Origin: Bacillota bacterium
Lineage (GTDB): Bacteria; Bacillota; Bacilli; Paenibacillales; Paenibacillaceae
Reading direction: 5' to 3'
Length of the DNA stretch: 42,935 nucleotides
Assembly (NCBI GenBank): GCA_023391635.1
Contig: JAEWAQ010000035.1
Span: forward strand, 1-42,935
Numbering within the stretch: position 1 is the first letter of the stretch; every line of letters begins with the position of its first letter. Below the pieces are notes generated by a model. It did no database searches, was not told where the DNA came from, and was given only the letters and a program-made list of their open reading frames with translations. This document shows, one piece after another, positions 24,401 through 31,699 of the stretch. The position numbers and the translations under genes were made by a program.

Positions 24401-25834
24401 TTGATCGAACCAATCTTGCATGTAATACCTTCTGGATTCCGCTATGTCCTCCCAGGAAAATCCTGTGTATATATGATCCAGCGTGATCCAGCTATTCGTC
24501 TGATTCAGCTCCGCTTCAAAGCCCATTACGTTAAACCTGGCATCGCTCTCTCCCTCTATTTCGATATCCCAAACGTCAGGTTCGAGCGTTAGGCGTTCCG
24601 TTGAAGCGTAAAACTTCATGGAAGCTTTATCTGTACCGTTCTCCTTCGCGGATATTCTGACAACGACCGTGTATTCCTCGCCTTCCGTGATTGCTGGACC
24701 AAATTGCTGTTGGTTGAGGAACTTAGCTGTCCACTGATAAGCGGAACTTCCTGGCGTCTGAATCGCAGCGCCAAAGAAGTTCCCCGGATCCAACATCAGC
24801 CACACTCGTCCCGCAGGGTCGCTTCCATCTTCCAAGGAAAATTTCCATCTCAAGTAGTAATCTGCATCTTTCTTCAGATCAACAGGCACGACCAGCCCTC
24901 GATACATCGCCAACTGTCCGGTTTGGCGTATCGTCGCAAACTCTGTAACGCGGATTGACGGGTCCATGGCATGGGTTAACGCTGCATTCGCCTTCCACCC
25001 GCTGCTCCAGCCCCCGTCAGCGGTTGTGTCGCTGAGCGGCGTTCCTTCCGAATAATCGAAATCTTCTCTTGAATGAAAAACAGCAGTGCCGGCAATATCC
25101 GCCCATCTGGCGCTTAACGCAATTCGATCGAATGTGATCTGTCCCTTCGGATTGTACAAGTTCGCTTCAAGTCCGATCGTTTGAAACGCCACTTTACTTT
25201 GCGTTGACCAGGACAAATCCCATGCCTCGGGTTCCTCGGATAACACTTCCCCGGCATTATATACCTTCATCCCGACTTTCGTTGCGCCGGAAGCGCTTGC
25301 ACTGATTTTCACGACAATCTGATACTCTTTGCCTAACTCGAATGACATCCCATCCACTTGTTGCCCTAGAAATCGGCCTGAAAATAATCGATCCGTTGTT
25401 CCGTCAATCGTCCTCATGCCAAAGAAAGTATTATCGCTCAAAGCCAATCTTGCGCGCGAGGCTCCATTCGTCGAAGCGGGTCCATCCACTTGCATCGTCC
25501 AGCGAAGGTAATAGACTTGATCCGTTCCCAGCTGTATAGGCGTATTCAATCCACGATACATATCCACTCTCTCATTTCGTACAAGTGAGTGATGTTCGGA
25601 TACGACATATTGATCTTCCAAAGGAATCGATAATGCCCTGTCTTTCAACCAGCCGGTTGACCAGCCTTTCTCAGGTTCGGTCGTATTCAATTTGGTCGAT
25701 GCAGCATAATCGAAGCTTTCTTCAGTCCATCCGAATGCTGCTGCTGCAGCTGGCGCAGCGATGATCGGCAGATACACCGATAACATGGCAATCGCCAACA
25801 CGGAGGCCAGCCATTGTTTTCTGCGGATCTTCAT
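21407..25834 (-). CDS. Secreted multidomain heparinase II/III-family polysaccharide lyase-like protein with three N-terminal repeat modules
   Basis: A 1475-residue secreted protein. The Sec signal peptide ends at about residue 33 (IIAAPAAAAA). Three modules of about 210 residues follow (about 35-250, 250-470, 470-680). They share FDY or WFDQ starts, GW.(S/T)GW, MYRG, YYxxWK, (N/H)(F/Y)FG and EPxxWD motifs, and are probably jelly-roll-like glycan-binding modules. The remainder is a helical toroid and a C-terminal heparinase II/III domain (RRGSGHLDESGNQIQL, MLVDAGPDSYSP, FAHNTMAVDHLT). It probably degrades a uronic-acid-containing polysaccharide outside the cell. Translation is coupled by ATGA to a 19-codon leader ORF. 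It lies downstream of a structured A+T-rich region. Confidence 0.88.
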   Translation of the reverse strand: MKIRRKQWLASVLAIAMLSVYLPIIAAPAAAAAFGWTEESFDYAASTKLNTTEPEKGWSTGWLKDRALSIPLEDQYVVSEHHSLVRNERVDMYRGLNTPIQLGTDQVYYLRWTMQVDGPASTNGASRARLALSDNTFFGMRTIDGTTDRLFSGRFLGQQVDGMSFELGKEYQIVVKISASASGATKVGMKVYNAGEVLSEEPEAWDLSWSTQSKVAFQTIGLEANLYNPKGQITFDRIALSARWADIAGTAVFHSREDFDYSEGTPLSDTTADGGWSSGWKANAALTHAMDPSIRVTEFATIRQTGQLAMYRGLVVPVDLKKDADYYLRWKFSLEDGSDPAGRVWLMLDPGNFFGAAIQTPGSSAYQWTAKFLNQQQFGPAITEGEEYTVVVRISAKENGTDKASMKFYASTERLTLEPDVWDIEIEGESDARFNVMGFEAELNQTNSWITLDHIYTGFSWEDIAESRRYYMQDWFDQGANSPLNATFAAEGWTSGWKQDPQLLVRLPDSFKTTTDGNIRLADGESMYRGIMPMYMKNKQNYYISWKMAVEREASSSVAASVYLDPAHYFGIRENDNRPHELQFYASFGEAEADGPTMVPGKWYTIVAKIETSDLEEVQVYVKIYPEGHSASLEPADWDIRFSVHDASVFQAIGFESMLGDAGPLAIDQLTIGTTWEEASQSEERTVGKDLFSRIDLSLPELAEVKRLADREDYEAALHAYKDYFIDKLARLQLGKERPGFGNRGTAEQAMNGYITAYTPPDGTTVHYIGEPGQVQWYVVSEEDPNYPGTLAEMDFTLLLSDAFVETGEVKYMKRWNDYWDDFTRNNFNQWTEALNSPDRDKFHPLNDTWSSRLRLANRSDMFLQQLNKAALAHAESLKQAIDPVTLALTLNLLADTHLNRLVEIQSRPGGAPNQNFQVAISLFRASLTLNDYFDKDKLRNTSDQVVHAYVNEVNGVMMRDGSDLEQSFNYNGTLLELTEQLKALYEMAGETYDFSYSARRLRFLSSLIRPIGNMPGLSKMDNRPYFDKLNDWQANIQDETVQRILDNVVWNPGDVPEGNPDRSPLPAFTSIYYPYGGFAVMRSGWDRNAYHLFMKTSRRGSGHLDESGNQIQLTAFGKTMLVDAGPDSYSPADTEANLNDYFVSSFAHNTMAVDHLTQLMYKTPGAFTGYEQPIQARWLTSDKFEFVEGTYDNGYGTGYEEAKPSLTGVQHDRQVIYVKELGAFIVTDRMIWDDKNDQASHDYTQMWNFDRSYAENDVQILGNSIFTSAAEGPNLEMYHFSAAHRASQDPSSLYTKYYANSQPLLGYFRNKTTEKAEPKVDVHVDWEGHGDQLIVTLIHPFQNNVAAEKLNMMPGTNADHPEAEGFHAKKAGTDLYYQTAKNGKEVLHAGFITVKGEALLAVKSGDEWRGIVLGAESWSVNGKEQPLASANFEFEFRNRDVAGNKPGNILTQEFGVPETFQWVERNGGLVPAYR

Positions 25835-25890
25835 CGGTTATCCCTTCCTTTCGTATTTATTTGCAAACGCCTACAACATCCATCATCCAT
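25831..25890 (-). CDS. 19-residue leader peptide ORF coupled to the secreted lyase gene
   Basis: The minus strand carries AAAGGAGGT, a perfect ribosome binding site, 7 bases before an ATG at 25890. The ORF reads MDDGCCRRLQINTKGRDNR and its TGA overlaps the lyase ATG as ATGA (25831-25834). The ribosome binding site of this small ORF is better than the lyase's own (AAGGAAGGG). It contains a Cys-Cys pair and an arginine-rich stretch. A role as a regulatory leader or as a translational feeder is inferred. The RRLxIN segment resembles what I remember of short annotated leader peptides in Actinobacteria, but I cannot verify that. Confidence 0.55.
   Translation of the reverse strand: MDDGCCRRLQINTKGRDNR
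25862..25875. promoter_or_regulatory. Candidate CcpA cre site in the lyase leader
   Basis: TGTAGGCGTTTGCA on the minus strand matches the cre consensus TGWAANCGNTNWCA with two mismatches. It lies inside the 19-codon leader ORF, downstream of any promoter, a position suited to a CcpA roadblock. Confidence 0.35.
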
Positions 25891-26339
25891 AAAATTTACC
25901 TCCTTTATGTATGAACTATCTTTCATTCTAATCGCCAAGATTCCCGTTCAACATGCCAATTAATTAACAAAGGATAACGAAAATTAACATTGTCGTGAAC
26001 GAAAAACCAAAAATTCCATGCTTTATTAACCTCTGTGACTCATAAGTATTTGGGGGATAAGGCATAGCCTAAAGCTACCTCAATTTAATCGGAATTGGAA
26101 TGTTCATCATTCCTTCTGAGGATTCAGATTTCCTCATCATTTATGATGCAATTTTTTTCGCGGATCAAAATTTCAGATCTAATAAAAATAGTTTTTATTT
26201 GTCGTGATCGTAAAGGAAGAGGCGCTTCTTGAGCGCGTCAATATCTGGGTGCATTTGCGTTTAAGCAGAAAGTTCCCCCTTGCATGGCAAGGGGGAACAG
26301 TTAAATGGGGATCCTATTTTATTCTCATATGAAGCTCTT
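25891..26339 (-). promoter_or_regulatory. A+T-rich regulatory region upstream of the secreted lyase, with direct repeats and hairpins
   Basis: About 450 bases without a gene. They hold two direct repeats AATTAACA at 25962-25969 and 25982-25989 (20 bases apart, two helical turns, as for AraC-family dimers). A row of hairpins follows: TAGC/GCTA at 26065-26077, GGAATG/CATTCC at 26097-26113, TGAGGA/TCCTCA at 26117-26136 and CATCAT/ATGATG at 26135-26148. I could not assign a convincing -35/-10 pair. The last 70 bases hold the terminator hairpin of the next locus. Confidence 0.4.
26272..26298 (-). terminator. Terminator of the second sugar operon
   Basis: GTTCCCCCTTGC and GCAAGGGGGAAC form a perfect 12-bp stem with a 3-base loop, 42 bases after the stop codon of the FAD oxidoreductase gene. 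On the minus strand it is followed by TTTCTGCTT, a poor but recognisable T-tract. Confidence 0.7.
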
Positions 26340-28586
26340 CTAATACACTCTAATATCCGTTACAGACGCATAATCGCAGCCGTTCGTCGATTCGACGACG
26401 AGCCGAAGGCGAGAAGCTTCGACAGAAGCGGCCAGCTTGACCGTATGCATACGCCGGCGATTGTCTGTCACGCTCGCGATCGATCGCCAATCGCCCGATA
26501 TATGCGCTTCAAGCCGATACGAACGGACCAGCTCCGGGAACACATCGAACGGCGTGCGAAGAAAATGGAGATTGTTCACATACTCGTTCACATCATCATT
26601 GAATAGGATCTGAACTTCGGATATGCGGACCGGCGCTTGCCATGTCAGCATCAGCCATTCTTCCTTGCCCGCCTCCATCTTATCCGACAGCCACATATTC
26701 GGACCGGCGAACGGCCGGGTATAGCCATTGACCGCCTTATCCGGCGCATACGCCTCGCTGTCCGGCGATACGCGGATGCAGAACAGCTTGCGCTGCACCG
26801 GCTTCATGCTCCACTGCAGCACCGGCTGCTCGAAGTTCTTCACCTCAAGCGCATCCGCGGCCCCGCTCTCGGCCTTCCTTACGAACGACAGCAAACCTGT
26901 GATCGGACGATGGGACAGATGCAGGGATAGCGACGGGTTGCTCCTGAAGATGACGAACGCATTCTTCCTGACGCCCGGCCGCCACGCCCATTCAAGCTTC
27001 ACCCATCGGCCCGCTCCGCGCGCCACTTGTACAGAGGCCTCGACAATTCGCGTCTCCGGGATATAGTTCTCTCCCCGGCCTGTCTCCCATAATTCCGCCG
27101 TCAGCAGGCAATCATCGGTCGCATCCACCAGTACTTCCAATACCGACAGCTCCGGATCTACCGGTATCAAGACGGCGGCATCCGCGTTCAGCGCAAATAA
27201 TTCATCAGACGCTTCGACATGGATGTTTCGCAGCGCGGAGGAAGCTGCCGCTTCGGCTTCTCCCGCTCGGTTAAGCGGATCGGCATAGGCGCAGCCGATC
27301 ATCGATGCATCCTGGCGCAACAGCTGCTGCTGCAATTCGCTCATATGGCGCTCGTACAAAGTCCGCGGCGTCACCCCTCTCTTCGCACACAGCGCAGCCC
27401 CTGTCCCTGCGGCCTCGCCCATGACCGCGCAGGTAGCCATCACCCTCGTCGTGCCGAAGGCGATGTGGGAGGCGCTGATATTGCGGCCCGCGAACAGCAA
27501 GTTGCCGACATTCACCGAATACAGGCAGCGGAACGGAATGTGATAGATGCCATTGGCATGATAGTGCTTCGAGCCGCCCTCTGCCGCGTACATGCCTTGG
27601 GGCGGATGCAGGTCGATCGACCAGCCGCCGAACCCGATCGTATCCGGGAAGACGGTCTGCTCCACAATATCGTTCTGGTTCAACACATAGTCGCCGACGA
27701 ACCTTCGGTACTCCCGCTTGCCCGGGATCGCACCGACCCATTCCAGGGTGAGCGTATCCGCTGCGAATTGTCCCGAATTCTTGATGTAGTCCCAGATGCC
27801 GTAAATGGCCGACCACAGCTCGTCTCGGATCTGCTCGTTGTCATGGGTGGAGTCGACTTCCCCGCCCCATTCAATCCACCAGTAATGACAGCCCGAATCA
27901 CCGCTGCGAATTACTCGCTTCATCGGAATCGAGGTTTGGGCAATATCCTTGGCGAAGCCGGGCGGAATGAACTTCACCGGATGCCCGGCATCCTTCGTAT
28001 AGAACAGGATCGTGCTGCCGAGCGTGATATCGTCCGCTTGCTCGGGCGCCATATTCTCGCCGAACTCCGCGCTTGCTTCCCGGCCAATCCGATAGCTCGC
28101 CCCGGCCAGATGCCCGACCAAACCATCGCCTGTACAATCCAGGAAGTACCGGCTTTCGTAACGAATGCGGCGCTCGGAGCCCATCATCCAACCCGTGACG
28201 GAGACGATCTTCCGGCCATCCGCTTCATCAACCGCATCCACATCGCTGACATCGGTATTGAGAAACAGCTGCACATTCGGCTCGGCCTTCACCTTCTCAA
28301 GCAGCACCAAGTCCCAGATGTAGGGATTGCCTTCCGGATTGCGGTATTGATTTTCGAGATACAGCTCCCCCATAATGCCGGTTTCTCTCGCATAACGGTT
28401 CACGCCCGTGGCGGAAGCGCCGCTGACCCATACCCGAATTTCGCTGCTGGAATTGCCGCCCAGCACCGGGCGATTATGGACGAGCGAGACCGTGCGCCCT
28501 AACCTGGCCGCCGCCACCGCGGCGCATATCCCCGATAATCCGCCGCCGATTACGGAAATATCCGTTCGTACGATTTCGTGTTTCAT
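26340..28586 (-). CDS. FAD-dependent oxidoreductase with C-terminal F5/8 type C (discoidin)-like domain
   Basis: A 748-residue flavoprotein. The dinucleotide-binding motif GGGLSG is at residues 14-19 and NRPVLGGNSSSE follows; later come LDCTGDGLVGHLAG and LLFAGRNISASHIAFGTTRV, typical of the FAD_oxidored (PF12831) group found in polysaccharide loci. The last roughly 140 residues (NMWLSDKMEAGKEEWLMLTW, then SYRLEAHISGDWRSIASV) look like a discoidin-type beta sandwich, although the protein has no signal peptide. It starts inside the aldolase gene's stop (ATGA). The reaction is unknown; oxidation of a sugar hydroxyl is one option. It is the last gene of its operon. Confidence 0.85.
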   Translation of the reverse strand: MKHEIVRTDISVIGGGLSGICAAVAAARLGRTVSLVHNRPVLGGNSSSEIRVWVSGASATGVNRYARETGIMGELYLENQYRNPEGNPYIWDLVLLEKVKAEPNVQLFLNTDVSDVDAVDEADGRKIVSVTGWMMGSERRIRYESRYFLDCTGDGLVGHLAGASYRIGREASAEFGENMAPEQADDITLGSTILFYTKDAGHPVKFIPPGFAKDIAQTSIPMKRVIRSGDSGCHYWWIEWGGEVDSTHDNEQIRDELWSAIYGIWDYIKNSGQFAADTLTLEWVGAIPGKREYRRFVGDYVLNQNDIVEQTVFPDTIGFGGWSIDLHPPQGMYAAEGGSKHYHANGIYHIPFRCLYSVNVGNLLFAGRNISASHIAFGTTRVMATCAVMGEAAGTGAALCAKRGVTPRTLYERHMSELQQQLLRQDASMIGCAYADPLNRAGEAEAAASSALRNIHVEASDELFALNADAAVLIPVDPELSVLEVLVDATDDCLLTAELWETGRGENYIPETRIVEASVQVARGAGRWVKLEWAWRPGVRKNAFVIFRSNPSLSLHLSHRPITGLLSFVRKAESGAADALEVKNFEQPVLQWSMKPVQRKLFCIRVSPDSEAYAPDKAVNGYTRPFAGPNMWLSDKMEAGKEEWLMLTWQAPVRISEVQILFNDDVNEYVNNLHFLRTPFDVFPELVRSYRLEAHISGDWRSIASVTDNRRRMHTVKLAASVEASRLRLVVESTNGCDYASVTDIRVY

Positions 28587-29491
28587 CGCAATCCCTCAAC
28601 CTGTTCCACGATCTGTTCATACAATCGATGCACACGGGGCATATGTTGCTCGGCGAGCGGCGGCAGCGGAAGCCGCGGTAACCCGCAGTCTATGCCTCTC
28701 AGGCGAATAAGCTGCTTGATCGCTCCGAACAACCCCAGCTCCCTCATCTCGGTGATGAACCGGTTCACGACAACTTGCGCTTGCTGGGCGGTGAGGATAT
28801 CTCCCGACCGGTACGCCTTCTCGATCGCCAGGAACAGCTCGGGCATGACGCCATAGGTGCCGCCGATGCCGCCGCTTGCTCCCATAACCCGGCCGGCCAA
28901 ATATTGCTGGTCCGGGCCATTGAATATAACGAAGTCGTCTCCGCCGACCGCCTTGAACTGCTCAAGCTCGTAGGTGCTGAAGCTCGTTGTCTTCATGCCG
29001 ATCAGACGCTCATGCGCGCATAGTTCGCGCAAGAACGATGTCGTCATCGTAAAGCCGGTAGATGCCGGGATATTGTAAATAATGAACGGCAGATCAACCC
29101 GGTTCATCATGGCCAGCCAATGCTGCTTCACCGCCTGCTCCGAATAAGCGTAATAGAAAGGCGGGATCGAGGAGATCGCATCCGCGCCGGCGGACTCGGC
29201 GTGTTCGGCCAACACGACGCTGTCTTCGGTGGTGATCGCGCCCACATGAGCGATCACCACCACCTCATCTTTCGCCTCGCCGATTACGGCTTCCAGCATC
29301 TGCTTCCGCTCAGCCGTCGATTGCAGCATGCCTTCTCCGGTTCCGCCGCCGACATATAAACCATGGACGCCCTTGTCGATCAACCAGCGTGTCAGTGCCG
29401 CTGCGGCTTCCGAATCGATGCGCCCCAGCCGGTCGTAGCAGGAATTCATCGCTACATACACACCCGATAACCGTGGATCGATGATTTTCAT
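28583..29491 (-). CDS. Dihydrodipicolinate synthase family aldolase, N-acetylneuraminate lyase-like
   Basis: A 302-residue class I aldolase. The substrate-carboxylate motif is GGGTGEG (48-54), Y139 is in YNIPASTG and the Schiff-base lysine is K167 in IGMKTTS. YVGGGTGEGMLQSTAERK and GGIGGTYGVMPELF resemble N-acetylneuraminate lyases more than DapA. Substrates could be sialic acid or a 2-keto-3-deoxy sugar acid, since both types occur in this family. It overlaps the FAD oxidoreductase by 4 bases. GGAGG lies 12 bases before the ATG, and a 12-bp stem-loop separates it from the gene upstream. Confidence 0.85.
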   Translation of the reverse strand: MKIIDPRLSGVYVAMNSCYDRLGRIDSEAAAALTRWLIDKGVHGLYVGGGTGEGMLQSTAERKQMLEAVIGEAKDEVVVIAHVGAITTEDSVVLAEHAESAGADAISSIPPFYYAYSEQAVKQHWLAMMNRVDLPFIIYNIPASTGFTMTTSFLRELCAHERLIGMKTTSFSTYELEQFKAVGGDDFVIFNGPDQQYLAGRVMGASGGIGGTYGVMPELFLAIEKAYRSGDILTAQQAQVVVNRFITEMRELGLFGAIKQLIRLRGIDCGLPRLPLPPLAEQHMPRVHRLYEQIVEQVEGLR

Positions 29492-29519
29492 AATTGCTGC
29501 TTTCCTCCGAATTAAGGGC

Positions 29520-29556
29520 CTGCGACGAAATTCAGAGGTACATTATTTCGTCGCAG
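29520..29556 (-). terminator. Intergenic stem-loop between the propeller-protein and aldolase genes
   Basis: CTGCGACGAAAT and ATTTCGTCGCAG form a perfect 12-bp stem with a 13-base loop. No T-run follows on the minus strand. It divides the transporter/secreted-protein part of the operon from the aldolase/oxidoreductase part and probably acts as an attenuator or 3' stabiliser. Confidence 0.55.
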
Positions 29557-29583
29557 TGCCTATGTTCTGTTATGTTGGATGGG

Positions 29584-31668
29584 TTAATAGACCATAATAT
29601 CATCCCAGACTGCTGTTCCTTGCGCTGCGCCCGTGCTGTTGATCCGCACCTCCGACAGCTCCGCAACGGCGCCGCGGAAGACGAAATCATCCGCCAATCG
29701 CACATCGTCTACATAGATGTCGCATGTCTGGGCGGCAATGTCCGCAATGATCTTGACCGAATACCACTGATCCGCCGAATACCCGGCTTGAATCACCGTC
29801 TTGGCCGCGCCGTTATAGCTGTAGATCGTCCCGTTCGAATCGAATGCTACGGTTACGCCGTTCACGCCTAACGCATTGCGCAGACTGACGCCGAACACCC
29901 CGTTCGTCTGCCTCATCCGCGCATTGTATTGAAGCGTCACCCTGTCCGCGGCGGAGCTGAAAGCTCTGCGGGCTTCCACCAACTCGGAAGAGCTGCTATC
30001 TGTGAGCTTCAAGCTCTTCTCGCTGTCCAGCGGCCATTGTTCGACGATCACGCTTCCGCCGGCTGTTCCAATCAACCAGCCTGCCGGAGGCAGACCATCG
30101 GACATCCCGTCGAAGTCTTCATGCAGCAATGCCTGCAATTCATCCCAGACCAATTCGTAGAGCACGATGTTGGGCAGGTCCGCCGACGATGCTTTCTGGT
30201 AGGTGATCACTTGGATATAGGTCGTGCCAGCCTTGGTGATGAAGTACGGCTCCGCATAATAGGAATCCGCCGCCGAGAACGTGTTGCTGTCCAGAATCGT
30301 GTATGTTTCCAACTCCAGCGTATCCGGATTAAGCTTGTAAATCACAAGATGAGTAGTCGAACCTTCTATGTTCCGAGACAGCAAATAATAGTTTCCGTCG
30401 GCCGTGAACAGCTTCGGCCGGCCGATATAGTTGATTGCCGAATACGAAGACGTCCAGTTCTGCTGGGCAACCAGATTGAAGCTTTCGTCAGTCTTGAATA
30501 TACGGGTCACCTGATTGTCGCCGCGGGCGATGATGATGAATCCGCCGTCCACCTTCTCGATCGAGCTTTCGTTAAAGGCAAAGGCGAATTCCGTGTTCAA
30601 GTTTTTCACATAGCTCCACGTTGCGCCGTTGTCTGTTGTCTTGATGACGTGAACCGCCCGCTGTCCGCCGGTCAATTCCGGGAACGACATTGCCAGCATG
30701 TATACGGTTCCATCATCATTGTAATCATCGAAGAAGTAACCGTAGGAATAAGAGCCGACTTGCGGGAATGCCCCTTCGTCAGTGAAGCTGCTGCCGTCAT
30801 CCGTCGATTTGAACACCCTAACGCCCATCCGCGTCTTCGTTCCGCCGATCTGCTGATCCACGTAATTGTATAACGTTCCGTCAGGCATCCTCATCAGTTC
30901 CGGATTCTGGTTGATGACGCCGCTTGTCTGATCGGTCGTTGTACGGGAAGCAACCGTTCCCGATGAGGGATTGTAGATCATTGTCTCCAGAGATGCCTCC
31001 GACTCCATATAGTGGGCATCGCCGCGCTTATACGAGACGACAACTCTGGAATCGTCAATTTTCATCAAGGTCGGAAATGCCAAATATTTGTCTATACCTG
31101 TAGGGTCGGCATCGAATAATGTTTGCGTATAGAGATAGTCGGGCGTAATCCGTACAGGCAATCTGCTGCTCTTATGCGACGGCGGGCTCTCCCCCTCCGG
31201 CACGAACACGACCGCATCGGCGCTCACATAACCGTTGGCGTTGTTGGACAGTTCCACATAGCCTGACGAGCCCGACGCAAAGGCCAACGTATCGAGATAC
31301 ACCCACTGCGCCCCGTTCAGCGTCTGGTTGACCGGATACACCGCTGAACCGCCGGAATGGACGACACGAAACGGGGCGTCCGTCGCCCGATTGCTATAGG
31401 CGGGATACCAGATGTACACATCGTAATTGCCAGCACTTGCGATCATAGGTGTCCACCTGGCCTTGGAAGAACCGCTGCCGCTGGGCGCGTATCGGGAATT
31501 CGCGCCATACTGGCCGGCAAGCCCGCTGGTCGTCCACTTTCCCGTCTCGGCGTAGCCGGTATCTCCGTTATCGATCAACAAGCTGGAAGCATGGACTGAC
31601 GAAGGTGCAAGAACAGCGAACACAACAATAAGCAACAAACCTGCAAGCCATGGACCGCGCTTGGCCAT
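29584..31668 (-). CDS. Secreted BNR/sialidase-fold beta-propeller protein with N-terminal golvesin-type domain
   Basis: A 694-residue secreted protein. A signal peptide (LAGLLLIVVFAVLAPSSVHA) is followed by a golvesin/Xly-type binding domain (about 30-160; DNGDTGYAETGKW, YVELSNNANGYVSADAVVFV). Next comes a propeller of about 350 residues with Asp boxes STDDGSSF and TTDNGATW, and a C-terminal LamG-like sandwich from about 525. The start at 31668 is preferred because GGAGAG precedes it and the signal peptide begins there; the ATG at 31686 lacks a ribosome binding site. I do not see the FRIP motif of classical sialidases, so the activity (exo-sialidase, lyase or binding) is open. It lies 31 bases after the binding-protein gene. 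Confidence 0.75.
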   Translation of the reverse strand: MAKRGPWLAGLLLIVVFAVLAPSSVHASSLLIDNGDTGYAETGKWTTSGLAGQYGANSRYAPSGSGSSKARWTPMIASAGNYDVYIWYPAYSNRATDAPFRVVHSGGSAVYPVNQTLNGAQWVYLDTLAFASGSSGYVELSNNANGYVSADAVVFVPEGESPPSHKSSRLPVRITPDYLYTQTLFDADPTGIDKYLAFPTLMKIDDSRVVVSYKRGDAHYMESEASLETMIYNPSSGTVASRTTTDQTSGVINQNPELMRMPDGTLYNYVDQQIGGTKTRMGVRVFKSTDDGSSFTDEGAFPQVGSYSYGYFFDDYNDDGTVYMLAMSFPELTGGQRAVHVIKTTDNGATWSYVKNLNTEFAFAFNESSIEKVDGGFIIIARGDNQVTRIFKTDESFNLVAQQNWTSSYSAINYIGRPKLFTADGNYYLLSRNIEGSTTHLVIYKLNPDTLELETYTILDSNTFSAADSYYAEPYFITKAGTTYIQVITYQKASSADLPNIVLYELVWDELQALLHEDFDGMSDGLPPAGWLIGTAGGSVIVEQWPLDSEKSLKLTDSSSSELVEARRAFSSAADRVTLQYNARMRQTNGVFGVSLRNALGVNGVTVAFDSNGTIYSYNGAAKTVIQAGYSADQWYSVKIIADIAAQTCDIYVDDVRLADDFVFRGAVAELSEVRINSTGAAQGTAVWDDIMVY

Positions 31669-31699
31669 GATCAGATCACTCTCCATTCTTGTATGGGAG

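Noticed and set aside
27219..28502. Plus-strand open frame of 427 codons opposite the FAD oxidoreductase gene
   Set aside because: Composition (Arg/His/Pro-rich) and full antisense overlap mark it as a shadow of a G+C-rich coding region.
29929..30873. Plus-strand open frame of 314 codons opposite the propeller-protein gene
   Set aside because: Antisense shadow without motifs.
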